Shown here: positions 13,001-17,413 of the stretch, piece by piece
Layout of the letters: every line of letters begins with the position of its first letter
Position numbering within the stretch: position 1 is the first letter of the stretch
NCBI GenBank assembly: GCA_030141605.1
Contig: JAQGDQ010001913.1
Span: forward strand, 1 to 21,217
From: Tubiluchus corallicola
Lineage: Eukaryota > Priapulida > Priapulimorpha > Priapulimorphida > Tubiluchidae
Length of the DNA: 21,217 nucleotides
Direction: 5' to 3'
Notes under the pieces: model-generated
Told to the model about the DNA's origin: nothing
Database searches by the model: none
The model's input: the letters and a program-made list of their open reading frames with translations, nothing else
Position numbers and translations under genes: made by a program

Positions 13001-13341
13001 AAAGAATAAATACAATAGTAGAAGAATTTAACTTTGGAATAAAATATCCTCAAAGAGATATTAGAAGAAAAGAGAAAATACTTGAAGTAGAACTAGGAGA
13101 AGTGTTCTTTGATACTGATAAAGATGACATTAGAGTTGACCAGCTAGAAGCATTATATGAAATAGCTAATAAGCTTAAAGGATATGATACTGGAATTGTA
13201 ACTATTGAAGGAAACACTGATGCTAGAGCACCTAGTGACTACAACTTTGATCTTGCTAGAAGAAGAGCTGAAACAGTTAGAATAGAGATAACTAAAGTTC
13301 TTGGAGAAGAAAAAACTAAAAACATTAAGATCATTTTCTAA
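1..13341 (+). CDS. Giant DUF11-type repeat surface protein with C-terminal OmpA-like domains (5'-partial)
   Basis: Frame 1 is open from base 1 with in-register repeat sequence before the first ATG (55), so that ATG is internal and the gene starts upstream of the window; 4446 residues are visible. Residues 1-3336 are 149-residue DUF11-like Ig-fold repeats. Next come three DUF7507-like domains (about 3342-3692), one diverged repeat (3697-3840), another DUF11-like domain (3841-3970), a segment with GKVWHDIDEDGWQD (from about 3971), OmpA-like domain 1 (about 4127-4242), an SdrD-B-like segment with GLPGVRLATVEG and GRYHI (4254-4350), and OmpA-like domain 2 (4361-4446). From memory, this C-terminal order matches giant DUF11 proteins of Gram-negative bacteria. 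Likely role: very long envelope stalk or adhesin anchored to peptidoglycan; this is inferred. Signal peptide and N-terminal domains lie outside the window. No outer-membrane barrel is visible. The stop at 13339-13341 is followed directly by a terminator. Confidence 0.93.
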   Translation: MIDVVESGEILELTYTVTMSDPLVAGVTEIINAITNGTPTDPPVDPPTVCVEPDPNCTITPTEGEIVTSKSVDAGVDGIASAGETLTYVVRVENTGGSNVDNVEIKDSLYSLSVAELNALGIANKSVISELSESDLSHDANVSQTGTGAIIDVVEPGETIELTYNITMSDPLVAGVTEIINAITNGTPTDPPVDPPTVCIEPDTNCTITPTAGEIVTSKSVDAGVDNVASAGKTLVYTIRVENTGGSNVANVEIKDSLYSLSIAELNALGIANKSVISELSESDLSHDASLSGTATGGIIDVVESGEILELTYTVTMSDPLVAGVTEIINAITNGTPTDPPVDPPTVCIEPDPNCTITPTEGEIVTSKSVDAGVDGIASAGETLTYVVTVENTGGSSVSDVEIKDSLYSLSVAELNALGIASKSVISELSESDLSHDASVSQTGTGAIIDVVEPGETIELTYNITMSDPLVAGVSEIINAITNGTPTDPPVDPPTVCIEPDPNCTVTPTEGEIVTSKSVDAGADNVASAGETLTYVVTVENTGGSSVSDVEIKDSLYSLSVAELNALGIASKSVISELSESDLSHDANVSPTGTGAIIDVVESGETIELTYNITMSDPLVAGVSEIINAITNGTPTDPPVDPPTVCIEPDPNCTVTPTEGEIVTSKSVDAGLDNVASAGETLTYVVRVENTGGSNVSDVEIKDSLYSLSVAELNALGIANKSAISELSESDLSHDANVSATGTGAIIDVVESGEILELTYTVTMSDPLVAGVTEIVNAITNGTPTDPPVDPPTVCIEPDPNCTITPTAGEIVTSKSVDAGVDGIASAGETLVYTITVENTGGSNVANVEIKDSLYSLSVAELNALGIANKSVISELSESDLTHDASLSGTGTGAIIDVVESGETLELTYNITMSDPLVAGVTEIVNAITNGTPTDPPVDPPTVCIEPDPNCTITPTAGEIVTSKSVDAGVDNVASAGETLVYTITVENTGGSSVSDVEIKDSLYSLSVAELNALGIANKSVISELSESDLTHDASLSGTGTGGIIDVVESGEILELTYTVTMSDPLVAGVTEIINAITNGTPTDPPVDPPTVCVEPDPNCTITPTAGEIVTSKSVDAGVDGIASAGETLTYVVTVENTGGSSVSDVEIKDSLYSLSVAELNALGIASKSVISELSESDLTHDASVSPTGTGAIIDVVESGEILELTYTVTMSDPLVAGVTEIINAITNGTPTDPPVDPPTVCIEPDPNCTITPTAGEIVTSKSVDAGVDNVASAGETLTYVVRVENTGGSNVDNVEIKDSLYSLSVAELNALGIASKSVISELSESDLSHDASVSTTGTGAIIDVVESGETLELTYTVTMSDPLVAGVTEIINAITNGTPTDPPVDPPTVCIEPDPNCTITPTAGEIVTSKSVDAGVDNVASAGETLVYTITVENTGGSNVDAVEIKDSLFSLSVAELNALGIASKSVISELSESDLSHDASVSTTGTGAIIDVVESGEILELTYTVTMSDPLVAGVTEIVNAITNGTPTDPPVDPPTVCVEPDPNCTITPTEGEIVTSKSVDAGSDNVASAGEILTYVVTVENTGGSSVSDVEIKDSLYLLSVAELNALGIASKSVISELSESDLSHDASVSDTGTGAIIDVVESGEILELTYTVTMSDPLVVGVTEIINAITNGTPTDPPVDPPTVCIEPDPNCTITPTAGEIVTSKSVDAGADNVASAEETLTYVVTVENTGGSNVANVEIKDSLYSLSVAELNALGIASKSVISELSESDLTHDASLSGTGTGGIIDVVESGETLELTYTVTMSDPLVAGVTEIINAITNGTPTNPPVDPPTVCVEPDPNCTITPTEGEIVTSKSVDAGSDNVASAGETLTYVVTVENTGGSSVSDVEIKDSLYSLSVAELNALGIASKSVISELSESNLSHDASVNATVTGAIIDVVESGERIELTYTVTMSDPLVAGVSEIINAITNGTPTDPPVDPPTVCVEPDPNCTITPTSGEIVTSKSVDAGADNVASAGETLTYVVRVENTGGSSVSDVEIKDSLYSLSVAELNALGIASKSAIVELSESDLTHDASVSTTGTGAIIDVVEPGETIELTYNITMSDPLVAGVTEIINAITNGTPTDPPVDPPTVCVEPDPNCTVTPTAGEIVTSKSVDAGADNVASAGETLTYVVTVENTGGSSVSDVEIKDSLYSLSVAELNALGIASKSVISELSESDLTHDASVSTTGTGAIIDVVEPGERIELTYNITMSDPLVVGVPEIVNAITNGTPTDPPVDPPTVCIEPDPNCTVTPTAGEIVTSKSVDAGADNVASAGETLTYVVTVENTGGSSVSDVEIKDSLYSLSVAELNALGIASKSVISELSESNLTHDASVSATVTGAIIDVVESGERIELTYNITMSDPLVVGVPEIVNAITNGTPTDPPVDPPTVCVEPDPNCTITPTAGEIVTSKSVDAGADNVASAGETLTYVVTVENTGGSSVSDVEIKDSLYSLSVAELNALGIASKSVISELSESNLTHDASVSDTATGAIIDVVEPGETIELTYTVTMSDPLVVGVSEIINAITNGTPTDPPVDPPTVCIEPDPNCTVTPTAGEIVTSKSVDAGADNVASAGETLTYVVTVENTGGSNVSDVEIKDSLYSLSVAELNALGIASKSVISELSESNLTHDASVSDTATGAIIDVVEPGETLELTYTVTMSDPLVVGVTEIINAITNGTPTDPPVDPPTVCIEPDPNCTITPTAGEIVTSKSVDAGADNVASAGETLTYVVTVENTGGSSVSDVEIKDSLYSLSVAELNALGIANKSVISELSESNLSHDANVSTTATGAIIDVVEPGETIELTYNITMSDPLVAGVTEIINAITNGTPTDPPVDPPTVCIEPDPNCTVTPTAGEIVTSKAVDAGLDNVASAGETLTYVVTVENTGGSSVSDVEIKDSLYSLSVAELNALGIASKSVISELSESNLTHDASVSDTATGAIIDVVEPGETLELTYTVTMSDPLVVGVSEIINAITNGTPTDPPVDPPTVCVEPDPNCTVTPTAGEIVTNKSVDAGADNVASAGEILTYVVTVENTGGSSVSDVEIKDSLYSLSVAELNALGIASKSVISELSESNLTHDASVSDTATGAIIDVVEPGETLELTYTVTMSDPLVVGVSEIINAITNGTPTDPPVDPPTVCVEPDPNCTVTPTAGEIVTSKSVDAGADNVASAGETLTYVVTVENTGGSNVSDVEIKDSLYSLSVAELNALGIASKSVISELSESNLTHDASVSDTATGAIIDVVEPGETLELTYTVTMSDPLVVGVTEIINAITNGTPTDPPVDPPTVCIEPDPNCTNTLVNNPSIELSKVSNPGSTASLGDTLTYTLIARNTGNTNIDNVVINDPLLSDLNCDPLLGSSLNPEEEMVCIGTYIVKDLDITNGEILNTAKVLGEDPSGNGVEDDATEKVFTKKDPQKGSLSLMKGISSYVDNDISNSLTKGDVINYEINVTNTSNIDILNVEVEDSLIGITCNPEQGRTLSPGDIMTCLGSYTVMSSDIINGKILNISKVTGEDGEGNKFEDKDSNTLTPEDPVNQELSPGIDLLKVNTGFIDVDEDKRTSLGDKLVYTLIAINTGNVPLNNVQITDSIIKELSCKPTLGSTLYPLEKMECIGSYALNASDIDSGVRDNVGLAEGTDDNNNTVKDNEKIVVELQGYSEIVSSKKVKDANGNNVAEGGEVLTYTIEVENIGNATSQNVTIKDSLTMLEEGELYDLGIASIGDVIVLDENNNIVVSGSLKDIKGLMLNKVDPGEKVLISYDVTLLDPLKNGIYEVVNIISDNGAIPRGKCKKGDSKCTKTPMARKILIEKSASKKTVKIGDIIEYTLTIKNMSGVYEKELYVEDMIPSGFTYVDSSAKILQNNEKEDIKSKGIRPVVFGPFELKRTEKITITYKLKVGVGVIDGEHKNIAVVLDENSVPISREAEAEVYVEERIACDTFIIGKVWHDIDEDGWQDKAEARDIRVIGLSSKAKESSTITYNGNERVLEDISNIIVPKLNGKYDIGEDAEKILIKRHIESIEDLEDIKITTKGGTDINLTKEGNTIENHKGLKKKGLIGEDISIKRNVYEFGCEQKEVDKVEVEIIKLKNIIDSIYFSSGYADLKDEEISKLEKVLDQLEGKDNIRLFVIGHTDNKKLDEETKKIYADNYELSRDRAKQIGVYLGEKLKISPNKIEALGKGSDEPIAPNDSLENMQLNRRIDIEIWYDDIKSTKEKLECSDKVLTEEIIISNNGIEERGLPGVRLATVEGLLIDTDEYGRYHIEDCYNLPGYGENFIIKTDVATLPQGSYFTTENPRVKRINTIVEEFNFGIKYPQRDIRRKEKILEVELGEVFFDTDKDDIRVDQLEALYEIANKLKGYDTGIVTIEGNTDARAPSDYNFDLARRRAETVRIEITKVLGEEKTKNIKIIF
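10024..11076 (+). other. Three tandem DUF7507-like domains within the giant protein
   Basis: Three domains of about 111-121 residues (about 10024-10356, 10369-10710 and 10732-11076) each open with a strand-forming L/I-x-K-type start and a GD-x-x-x-Y-x-x-x-x-x-N-T core. Each then carries a cysteine pair: NCDPLLGSSL with MVCIGTY, TCNPEQGRTL with MTCLGSY, and SCKPTLGSTL with MECIGSY. This C...(T/S)L.P...M.C.G.Y pattern is typical of DUF7507/DUF11 surface repeats. They are well diverged from one another, unlike the array, so they are an older part of the stalk. Confidence 0.75.
11089..11520 (+). repeat. Single diverged copy of the 149-residue array unit
   Basis: This 144-residue segment follows the array unit's order with heavy divergence: EIVSSKKV for EIVTSKSV, GEVLTYTIEVENIG for GETLTYVVTVENTG, NVTIKDSL for DVEIKDSL, LYDLGIAS for LNALGIAS, VDPGEKVLISYDVTLLDPL for VEPGETIELTYNITMSDPL, YEVVNIIS for TEIINAIT, and CKKGDSKCT for CIEPDPNCT. 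The C-x6-C spacing is kept. It sits three domains downstream of the array, so it is not part of the homogenised block and may represent the older form of the unit. Confidence 0.85.
11521..11910 (+). other. DUF11-like domain before the C-terminal cassette
   Basis: About 130 residues with the DUF11 pattern: IEKSASKKTVKIGDIIEYTL at the start, a NMSGVYEKELYVEDMIPSG segment that matches the usual N-x-x-x-x-x-V-x-D-x-x-P-x-G, and a late ITITYKLKVG plus KNIAVV strand pair. The first three features are the common DUF11 signature. It carries no cysteine, unlike every domain upstream of it, and links the stalk to the OmpA-bearing end. Confidence 0.7.
11911..13338 (+). other. C-terminal anchoring cassette: VWHD segment, OmpA domain 1, SdrD-B-like segment, OmpA domain 2
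   Basis: 11911-12324 encodes GKVWHDIDEDGWQD and a charged region ending in VYEFGC. OmpA-like domain 1 (about 12379-12726) is complete: IYFSSG, VIGHTDN, LSRDRA, an ALGKGSDEP-x-x-PND stretch and NRRIDIEI; the TD aspartate and the RA-motif arginine are the residues that contact diaminopimelate in this family. 12760-13050 holds GLPGVRLATVEG, DEYGRYHI, TLPQGSYFTTENPRV and FNFGIKYP. OmpA-like domain 2 (13081-13338) has VFFDTD, IEGNTDAR and LARRRAETVR, but the protein stops at NIKIIF, before the last strand and NRR motif. Binding to peptidoglycan in the periplasm follows from the family; the exposed part would then lie N-terminal to it. Confidence 0.82.
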
Positions 13342-13357
13342 TTTTCCTACATAGATT

Positions 13358-13381
13358 GCCCCCACTAAATGGGGGCTTTTT
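13358..13381 (+). terminator. Rho-independent terminator of the giant gene
   Basis: GCCCCC at 13358-13363 pairs with GGGGGC at 13371-13376, with a further A-T pair inside and a five-base loop. A run of five T follows (13377-13381). It begins 16 bases after the stop codon. On the minus strand the hairpin is not followed by a T run, so it mainly serves the plus-strand gene. Confidence 0.9.
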
Positions 13382-13404
13382 ATTTAGAAAAAATTATTAT
13401 TTTT

Positions 13405-15120
13405 TTATGAATATGCATCTAATAATTGAAAAGAATGATTTTTTAATTCTTTCATTCCATTTTTATTAAATTCGTATAGCCATTTAATAAAATTTGATTC
13501 ATTTTGAGGTCTTGTAAAGTAAAATCCTTGAGCATAATTACATTCTAGTTTTTTTACAATTTTAAAAACATCACTGTTATCAAGCCCTCCAATAGATACC
13601 TTGTAACCAAATTTTTTACATAATTTAATATTCTCAGAGACAACATTAAACATTTTTTCATTAATATTTATATCCTTTATTATATTTTCTGCAAATGAAA
13701 TGGAGGAGATTGGCAAATGATGCATATAAGCAATAGATGAATTACCAAAACTAATATTTTCTAATGAAACATCAATGCCAAAATTGTTTATAATTTTAAT
13801 ATTTTCAGTTATTGTTTTGATATTAGTATGATTTAGCTCATCTATGATATGAAGCTCAAAAGATCTTAATGTTTTTTCTTCTTCAATTTCATATTTTTCT
13901 CTTAAAAATTCGATAAAATTATTATTATACAGAGTATTTCCTGAGATATTTAATGATATTTTAAGAGCGATTCCTTCTTGATTCCATTTTTTTATTTGTT
14001 TAAAAACTTCATCGATCATCCATTCTGTAAATTCATTAATAAGTGTACTTTTATTAATAGAGTTTATAAAATCATATGGGTGTAAAAATCCTCTTTCTGG
14101 ATGGTTCCATCTAATCAAAGCGTCAGCTACTTCAACAGTTTCAGTATTTAAATTCACCCTAGGTTGATAAAATAATTCAAATTCATCATTACTTAAAGCT
14201 GAAATAGCTTCTGATAAACTAAAGTCTGCGGAAGTAGGGCTTGAATTATTAAGAAGCTCTTTAGAAAAAACACTATAATCTGTATAATATTTTTGTGAAA
14301 AAAGTCTTGCAGATTCTGCTCTATTAATAGTTTCAATATGTGAGTCAGTAAAATTTGATACCCCTATAATAAGCTCTGGGTATATAGAAAACTGATCTAA
14401 CTTAATTACTTTTTTTAGTCCTTTTATTTTTCGTGTTATATAAGATGTAAAATTATCTTCTTGAAATGTTATTACAGCAAACTTATTATCTTCAAAATGA
14501 AAAATATTTATATTATCATTAAAAATATTATGAAGTTTTTCAACAAATTCTTTTACTAAAATACCTCCAGAAGCTACTCCAAATTTTTTAATAAATTCTT
14601 CATAATTTTTCATTTCGATCAAAATAAAATATGTGTTATCATATTGGCCACTTTGTACATAAGAAGAGATTTCCTTACTTTCAAAAAACTTTCTATTATG
14701 AAGCTTAGAAACTGGATTGTAAAATGTTATTTCTGTGAAATAAGTAGTTAAATCTTTTAAAATGGTAAAAAAATAACCACACAATACCCCCATAAAAATA
14801 AAAAAAATTCCTCGCATAATCCAGAAAATTTGCATTTGATTTTCACCATTTATAACATCTAAAGGCATAATAGGACCAACTAGAAGTCCGCATAGCATTC
14901 CAAAAGCGATACCACCATATATTCCGTAGAAAAAACCACCTAACACAATTGGTAAATACATTAAATTTACAGCAATATATTTAGTACCACCTGTTTGAAA
15001 TATTATAAAATAAAATAGAAAAGAGAGCCCTATTAAGAAAATTAAAATATTATAATTAGAGCTTTCTCTAATTTCTAAAAAGCGTTCAATTCTTGTTACA
15101 ATTGTTCTATTAGTTTTCAT
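13405..15120 (-). CDS. Membrane protein with degenerate GGDEF and EAL domains (probable inactive c-di-GMP-type regulator)
   Basis: The 571-residue protein has about four membrane segments between residues 24 and 120, then a GGDEF-like domain (about 133-285) and an EAL-like domain (about 303-545). The GGDEF signature is replaced by EDNKF (210-214). In the EAL domain the motif glutamate is Asp (DAL, 333-335), the DDFG motif reads ENIS (454-457), the catalytic lysine of the KID motif is Ser475 and its Asp is Ala477, and the AEGVE motif reads SIGGL (509-513). YQPRV, LIRWNHPERG, LNIS and QGFYFTRP are retained. Neither synthesis nor hydrolysis of c-di-GMP is likely; ligand sensing or scaffolding is possible. 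ATG at 15120 has AAGGATGG about eight bases upstream. It converges on the giant protein gene, with 63 bases between the two stops. Confidence 0.88.
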   Translation of the reverse strand: MKTNRTIVTRIERFLEIRESSNYNILIFLIGLSFLFYFIIFQTGGTKYIAVNLMYLPIVLGGFFYGIYGGIAFGMLCGLLVGPIMPLDVINGENQMQIFWIMRGIFFIFMGVLCGYFFTILKDLTTYFTEITFYNPVSKLHNRKFFESKEISSYVQSGQYDNTYFILIEMKNYEEFIKKFGVASGGILVKEFVEKLHNIFNDNINIFHFEDNKFAVITFQEDNFTSYITRKIKGLKKVIKLDQFSIYPELIIGVSNFTDSHIETINRAESARLFSQKYYTDYSVFSKELLNNSSPTSADFSLSEAISALSNDEFELFYQPRVNLNTETVEVADALIRWNHPERGFLHPYDFINSINKSTLINEFTEWMIDEVFKQIKKWNQEGIALKISLNISGNTLYNNNFIEFLREKYEIEEEKTLRSFELHIIDELNHTNIKTITENIKIINNFGIDVSLENISFGNSSIAYMHHLPISSISFAENIIKDININEKMFNVVSENIKLCKKFGYKVSIGGLDNSDVFKIVKKLECNYAQGFYFTRPQNESNFIKWLYEFNKNGMKELKNHSFQLLDAYS

Positions 15121-15215
15121 AATTTGCCCATCCTTAATTTGATAAAATAATTTAGCATGTGTTTTAAAGTAACTAAATGAAAAAAGAAACGTCTAAAAAT
15201 AAAGTGAAAATATTT

Positions 15216-15244
15216 TTGCAAAATTCTTGCTTTTAAAGTAGTAT
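15216..15244 (+). promoter_or_regulatory. Candidate sigma-70-type promoter for the Lol-like pair
   Basis: TTGCAA at 15216-15221 and TAGTAT at 15239-15244 are separated by 17 bases and preceded by A/T-rich sequence. The direction and place suit the plus-strand ABC pair and would give a leader of about 150 bases containing the palindrome at 15303-15328. The region is very AT-rich, so chance matches are common. Confidence 0.4.
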
Positions 15245-15302
15245 ATGTAAAGTACTTTAATATTAATTAAAAACAATGTTACACTTTATACATAGTCTAA
15301 GA

Positions 15303-15328
15303 TATACGATTTATATATAAATCGTATA
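15303..15328. promoter_or_regulatory. 26-bp perfect palindrome, candidate operator
   Basis: TATACGATTTATA followed directly by its exact reverse complement, in the gap between the divergent GGDEF-EAL gene and the Lol-like pair. No T run follows in either direction, so it does not look like a terminator. A two-fold symmetric binding site for a dimeric repressor is the simplest reading. A smaller palindrome, TAAAGTACTTTA, lies at 15248-15259, and TTTTAAAGTA occurs twice, at 15162-15171 and 15231-15240. The rest of the 339-bp gap shows no gene. Confidence 0.5.
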
Positions 15329-15396
15329 ATTTGTTAATATAATAAATTAATTTATCAATTTTTTGAAAATAAGTCAATTAAATAACGTTTGATTTT

Positions 15397-15459
15397 ATGT
15401 GGCGTTATAACAATTGGTGTAAGAATTTTTTATAGCTAAAGCATATACTAGAAAGGAAG
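15397..15459 (+). other. Out-of-frame 5' coding remnant of the LolC/E-like permease
   Basis: From ATG 15397 the permease's own frame reads MWRYNNWCKNFL and then stops (TAG, 15433). The next frame reads [13 protein letters not shown] from 15423 but follows directly on a TAA and has no start. The FFIA...Y-x-R-K-E string is what is expected just ahead of the [12 protein letters not shown] segment in LolC/MacB-type permeases. The crossing points fall at a run of six T (15426-15431) and at GAAAGGAAGG (15451-15460), where single-base indels are common. The true start of the permease therefore probably lies in this interval; I see no strong ribosome site ahead of ATG 15397. Confidence 0.5.
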
Positions 15460-16590
15460 GTGCAAAGCGTCTTAGCTATATTAGGTGTAACAATAGGCAT
15501 AATGGTATTAATTGTATCTATAGCTATTTCAAATGGACTAAATAAAAATATGATTGATAGCATACTTTCTATCTCATCTCATGTTGTTTCTAGAAATATA
15601 TCTGGAGAAGGGATAAAAGATTATCAAGATTTAGTCGGTAAAATTGAAGAAATACAGGGTATTAGCGGGGCTTACCCAAAGGTATCAACACAAGGAGTTA
15701 TAAAGCATAATTTTAGAAATCATCAGAACTTAAAAGGTGTAAAAGTAGAAGGAATTGATTTTCATAAATCTAAAGGCTTAATGGAAATTATGAAAAAAAT
15801 AACAGATGGAGATATAAACAATATCAAAACTAATACAGATTTTGCCATAGGAAAAGCTCTTTTTAATGAACTAGGAGCTAATATAGGAGATAAAGTTATT
15901 TTCACACCTGCTAATGGAGAAGACATAGAACTAACTATTGCTGCAGTATTTCAATCTGGTTATTTAGAATATGATTCTAATTTAATAATAGTACCCATAG
16001 TAATAACTCAACTAGTAACAAATGGAGAAGATGAAGCTGAAACGATAGAAGTTATAGTAGACGATATCTATAAAGCTGAAACACTTGCTGATATTATAAC
16101 CAGTGAAACAGGCCTTTATACTAAAACATGGGGTCAGCTCAATGAAAATATTTTAAAAGCATTAAAATTTGAAAAAAGCTTAATGATTGTATTACTATCA
16201 TTAATTGTATTAATAGCTGGTTTTGTTGTTGCAGTTGTACTAAATATGTTAGTTAGGGAAAAAACAAAAGATATAGGTATTTTAAGATCAATAGGTTTTT
16301 CAACTAAACAAATTAGAAAGATATTTTTAATGGAAGGTATGGCTTTAGGTATTATAGGTATTATTCTAGGGAGCTTATTAGCAGGAGCTATAATTTGGTA
16401 TTTGAGGGTTTTTTCTTTACCAGGCTTACAGGACATATATTATATTGGAGAAAAGCTGCCAGTTGGAATTTCTTTAAAAGAATTATGTATAATTATATTA
16501 TGTAGTATTGTACTTACATATATAGCAAGTATTTATCCAGCACAACGAGCTGCTAAGCTGCACCCTGTGGAGGCGTTAAAATATGAATAA
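15460..16590 (+). CDS. LolC/LolE-like lipoprotein-release ABC permease (FtsX/MacB fold), 5' end uncertain
   Basis: 376 residues from GTG 15460. [20 protein letters not shown] begins the first membrane helix, a periplasmic domain of about 200 residues follows, and three C-terminal helices flank a cytoplasmic loop with [15 protein letters not shown]. The end HPVEALKYE and the order [19 protein letters not shown], then YYIGEKLPV, resemble LolC/LolE, which extract lipoproteins from the inner membrane for transfer towards the outer membrane. The GTG has AGGAAG directly against it, with no spacer, and typical relatives have 20-30 more residues ahead, so this start is probably not the native one; ATG 15501 is another in-frame option but would cut into the helix. 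The 3' end overlaps lolD by eight bases. Other MacB-type exporters remain possible. Confidence 0.78.
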   Translation: MQSVLAILGVTIGIMVLIVSIAISNGLNKNMIDSILSISSHVVSRNISGEGIKDYQDLVGKIEEIQGISGAYPKVSTQGVIKHNFRNHQNLKGVKVEGIDFHKSKGLMEIMKKITDGDINNIKTNTDFAIGKALFNELGANIGDKVIFTPANGEDIELTIAAVFQSGYLEYDSNLIIVPIVITQLVTNGEDEAETIEVIVDDIYKAETLADIITSETGLYTKTWGQLNENILKALKFEKSLMIVLLSLIVLIAGFVVAVVLNMLVREKTKDIGILRSIGFSTKQIRKIFLMEGMALGIIGIILGSLLAGAIIWYLRVFSLPGLQDIYYIGEKLPVGISLKELCIIILCSIVLTYIASIYPAQRAAKLHPVEALKYE

Positions 16591-17263
16591 AATATTAACA
16601 ATTAAAAATATTAACAAATATTATTATGATAAAGTTAAAGACTTACATATTTTAAAGGATCTTAATTTAGAAGTGAAAAAAGGGGAGTTTATATCTATTT
16701 TAGGAAAATCAGGTTCTGGAAAGTCAACACTTTTAAATTTAATTGGTTTATTAGACATAGCAGATTCAGGTGACATATATTTTTCTGATAAAAATGTGAG
16801 TAAACTAAAGGATTTAGAAATTAATTACTATAGAAATAAATTTTTAGGTTTTGTTTTTCAATTTCACTACTTATTGCCTGAATTTAGTGCACTTGAAAAT
16901 GTAATGATGCCAGCGCTAGTAAACAATAAAGTATCCAAAATAGATGTAGAAAAGAAAGCTTTAGATCTTCTTGAAAGTGTAGGACTAAAAGAAAGGGTCA
17001 CTCACAAGCCATCAGAGTTATCTGGAGGAGAAAAACAAAGAGTTGCAATAGCAAGAGCTATGATAAACGATGCTAAATTAATTTTAGCTGATGAACCTAC
17101 TGGTAATCTAGATGATGAAACTAGTATAAAAATACATGAATTATTAGATAAAATAAATAAAGAAAAAGATCAAACAATTGTTGTAGTTACTCATAGTCAT
17201 GAGCTTGCGAATAAATGTGATAAAAATTATTTCTTAAAAAATGGTAAGTTGCTAGAAAAATAA
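16583..17263 (+). CDS. lolD: LolD-like ABC transporter ATPase
   Basis: 226 residues, the usual length for LolD. Walker [10 protein letters not shown] at 41-49, Q-loop Gln93, signature LSGGE at 146-150, Walker B LILADEP at 166-172 and switch His204 are all intact. The stretch [19 protein letters not shown] (92-110) is close to the segment that distinguishes LolD from MacB and FtsE ATPases. It would power the upstream permease in releasing lipoproteins from the inner membrane. ATG 16583 lies inside the last codons of the permease (ATGAATAA overlap) with TGGAGG nine bases upstream, which suggests translational coupling. Only one permease gene is present, so the transporter would be a homodimer in the membrane if no second permease lies elsewhere. 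Confidence 0.85.
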   Translation: MNKILTIKNINKYYYDKVKDLHILKDLNLEVKKGEFISILGKSGSGKSTLLNLIGLLDIADSGDIYFSDKNVSKLKDLEINYYRNKFLGFVFQFHYLLPEFSALENVMMPALVNNKVSKIDVEKKALDLLESVGLKERVTHKPSELSGGEKQRVAIARAMINDAKLILADEPTGNLDDETSIKIHELLDKINKEKDQTIVVVTHSHELANKCDKNYFLKNGKLLEK

Positions 17264-17308
17264 ATTAAATAAAATGAACTGGTTTATTTAATTAGACTAA
17301 ATTTTTTT
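17263..17308 (+). terminator. Weak candidate terminator after lolD
   Basis: AATTAAATAAA (17263-17273) pairs exactly with TTTATTTAATT (17283-17293), giving an 11-bp stem with a nine-base loop, starting in the stop codon. A run of seven T (17302-17308) follows about eight bases after the stem. The stem is all A-T, so termination would be partial at best and lolD transcripts could run into hpf. Confidence 0.4.
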
Positions 17309-17348
17309 AAGAAATAAAAATTATATAGAAATTAAGAGAAAAAAAAAG

Positions 17349-17405
17349 TATAATATAAAAGGAGGTTATTTTACAAAACTATATAATATAAACATGGAAA
17401 GGAAG
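17349..17405 (+). promoter_or_regulatory. hpf leader: -10-like boxes and the ribosome site that sets the start
   Basis: TATAAT occurs at 17349-17354 and again at 17382-17387; neither has a good -35 box at the normal distance, so the promoter call is weak. AGGAAG at 17400-17405 lies eight bases before ATG 17414 and supports that start over the GTG at 17405, which overlaps the ribosome site itself. An AAGGAGG at 17359-17365 has no start codon at a suitable distance. Confidence 0.4.
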
Positions 17406-17413
17406 TGATCTTA

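Noticed and set aside
15303-15328. The palindrome as a terminator or riboswitch
   Set aside because: No T run follows on either strand, and no riboswitch core is visible around it.
16134-16436. Minus-strand 100-residue reading frame inside the permease gene
   Set aside because: Antisense to the conserved C-terminal helices; no ribosome site or recognisable domain.
17405-17413. GTG 17405 as the start of hpf
   Set aside because: It overlaps the AGGAAG ribosome site; ATG 17414 has the right spacing and gives the usual start of the family.
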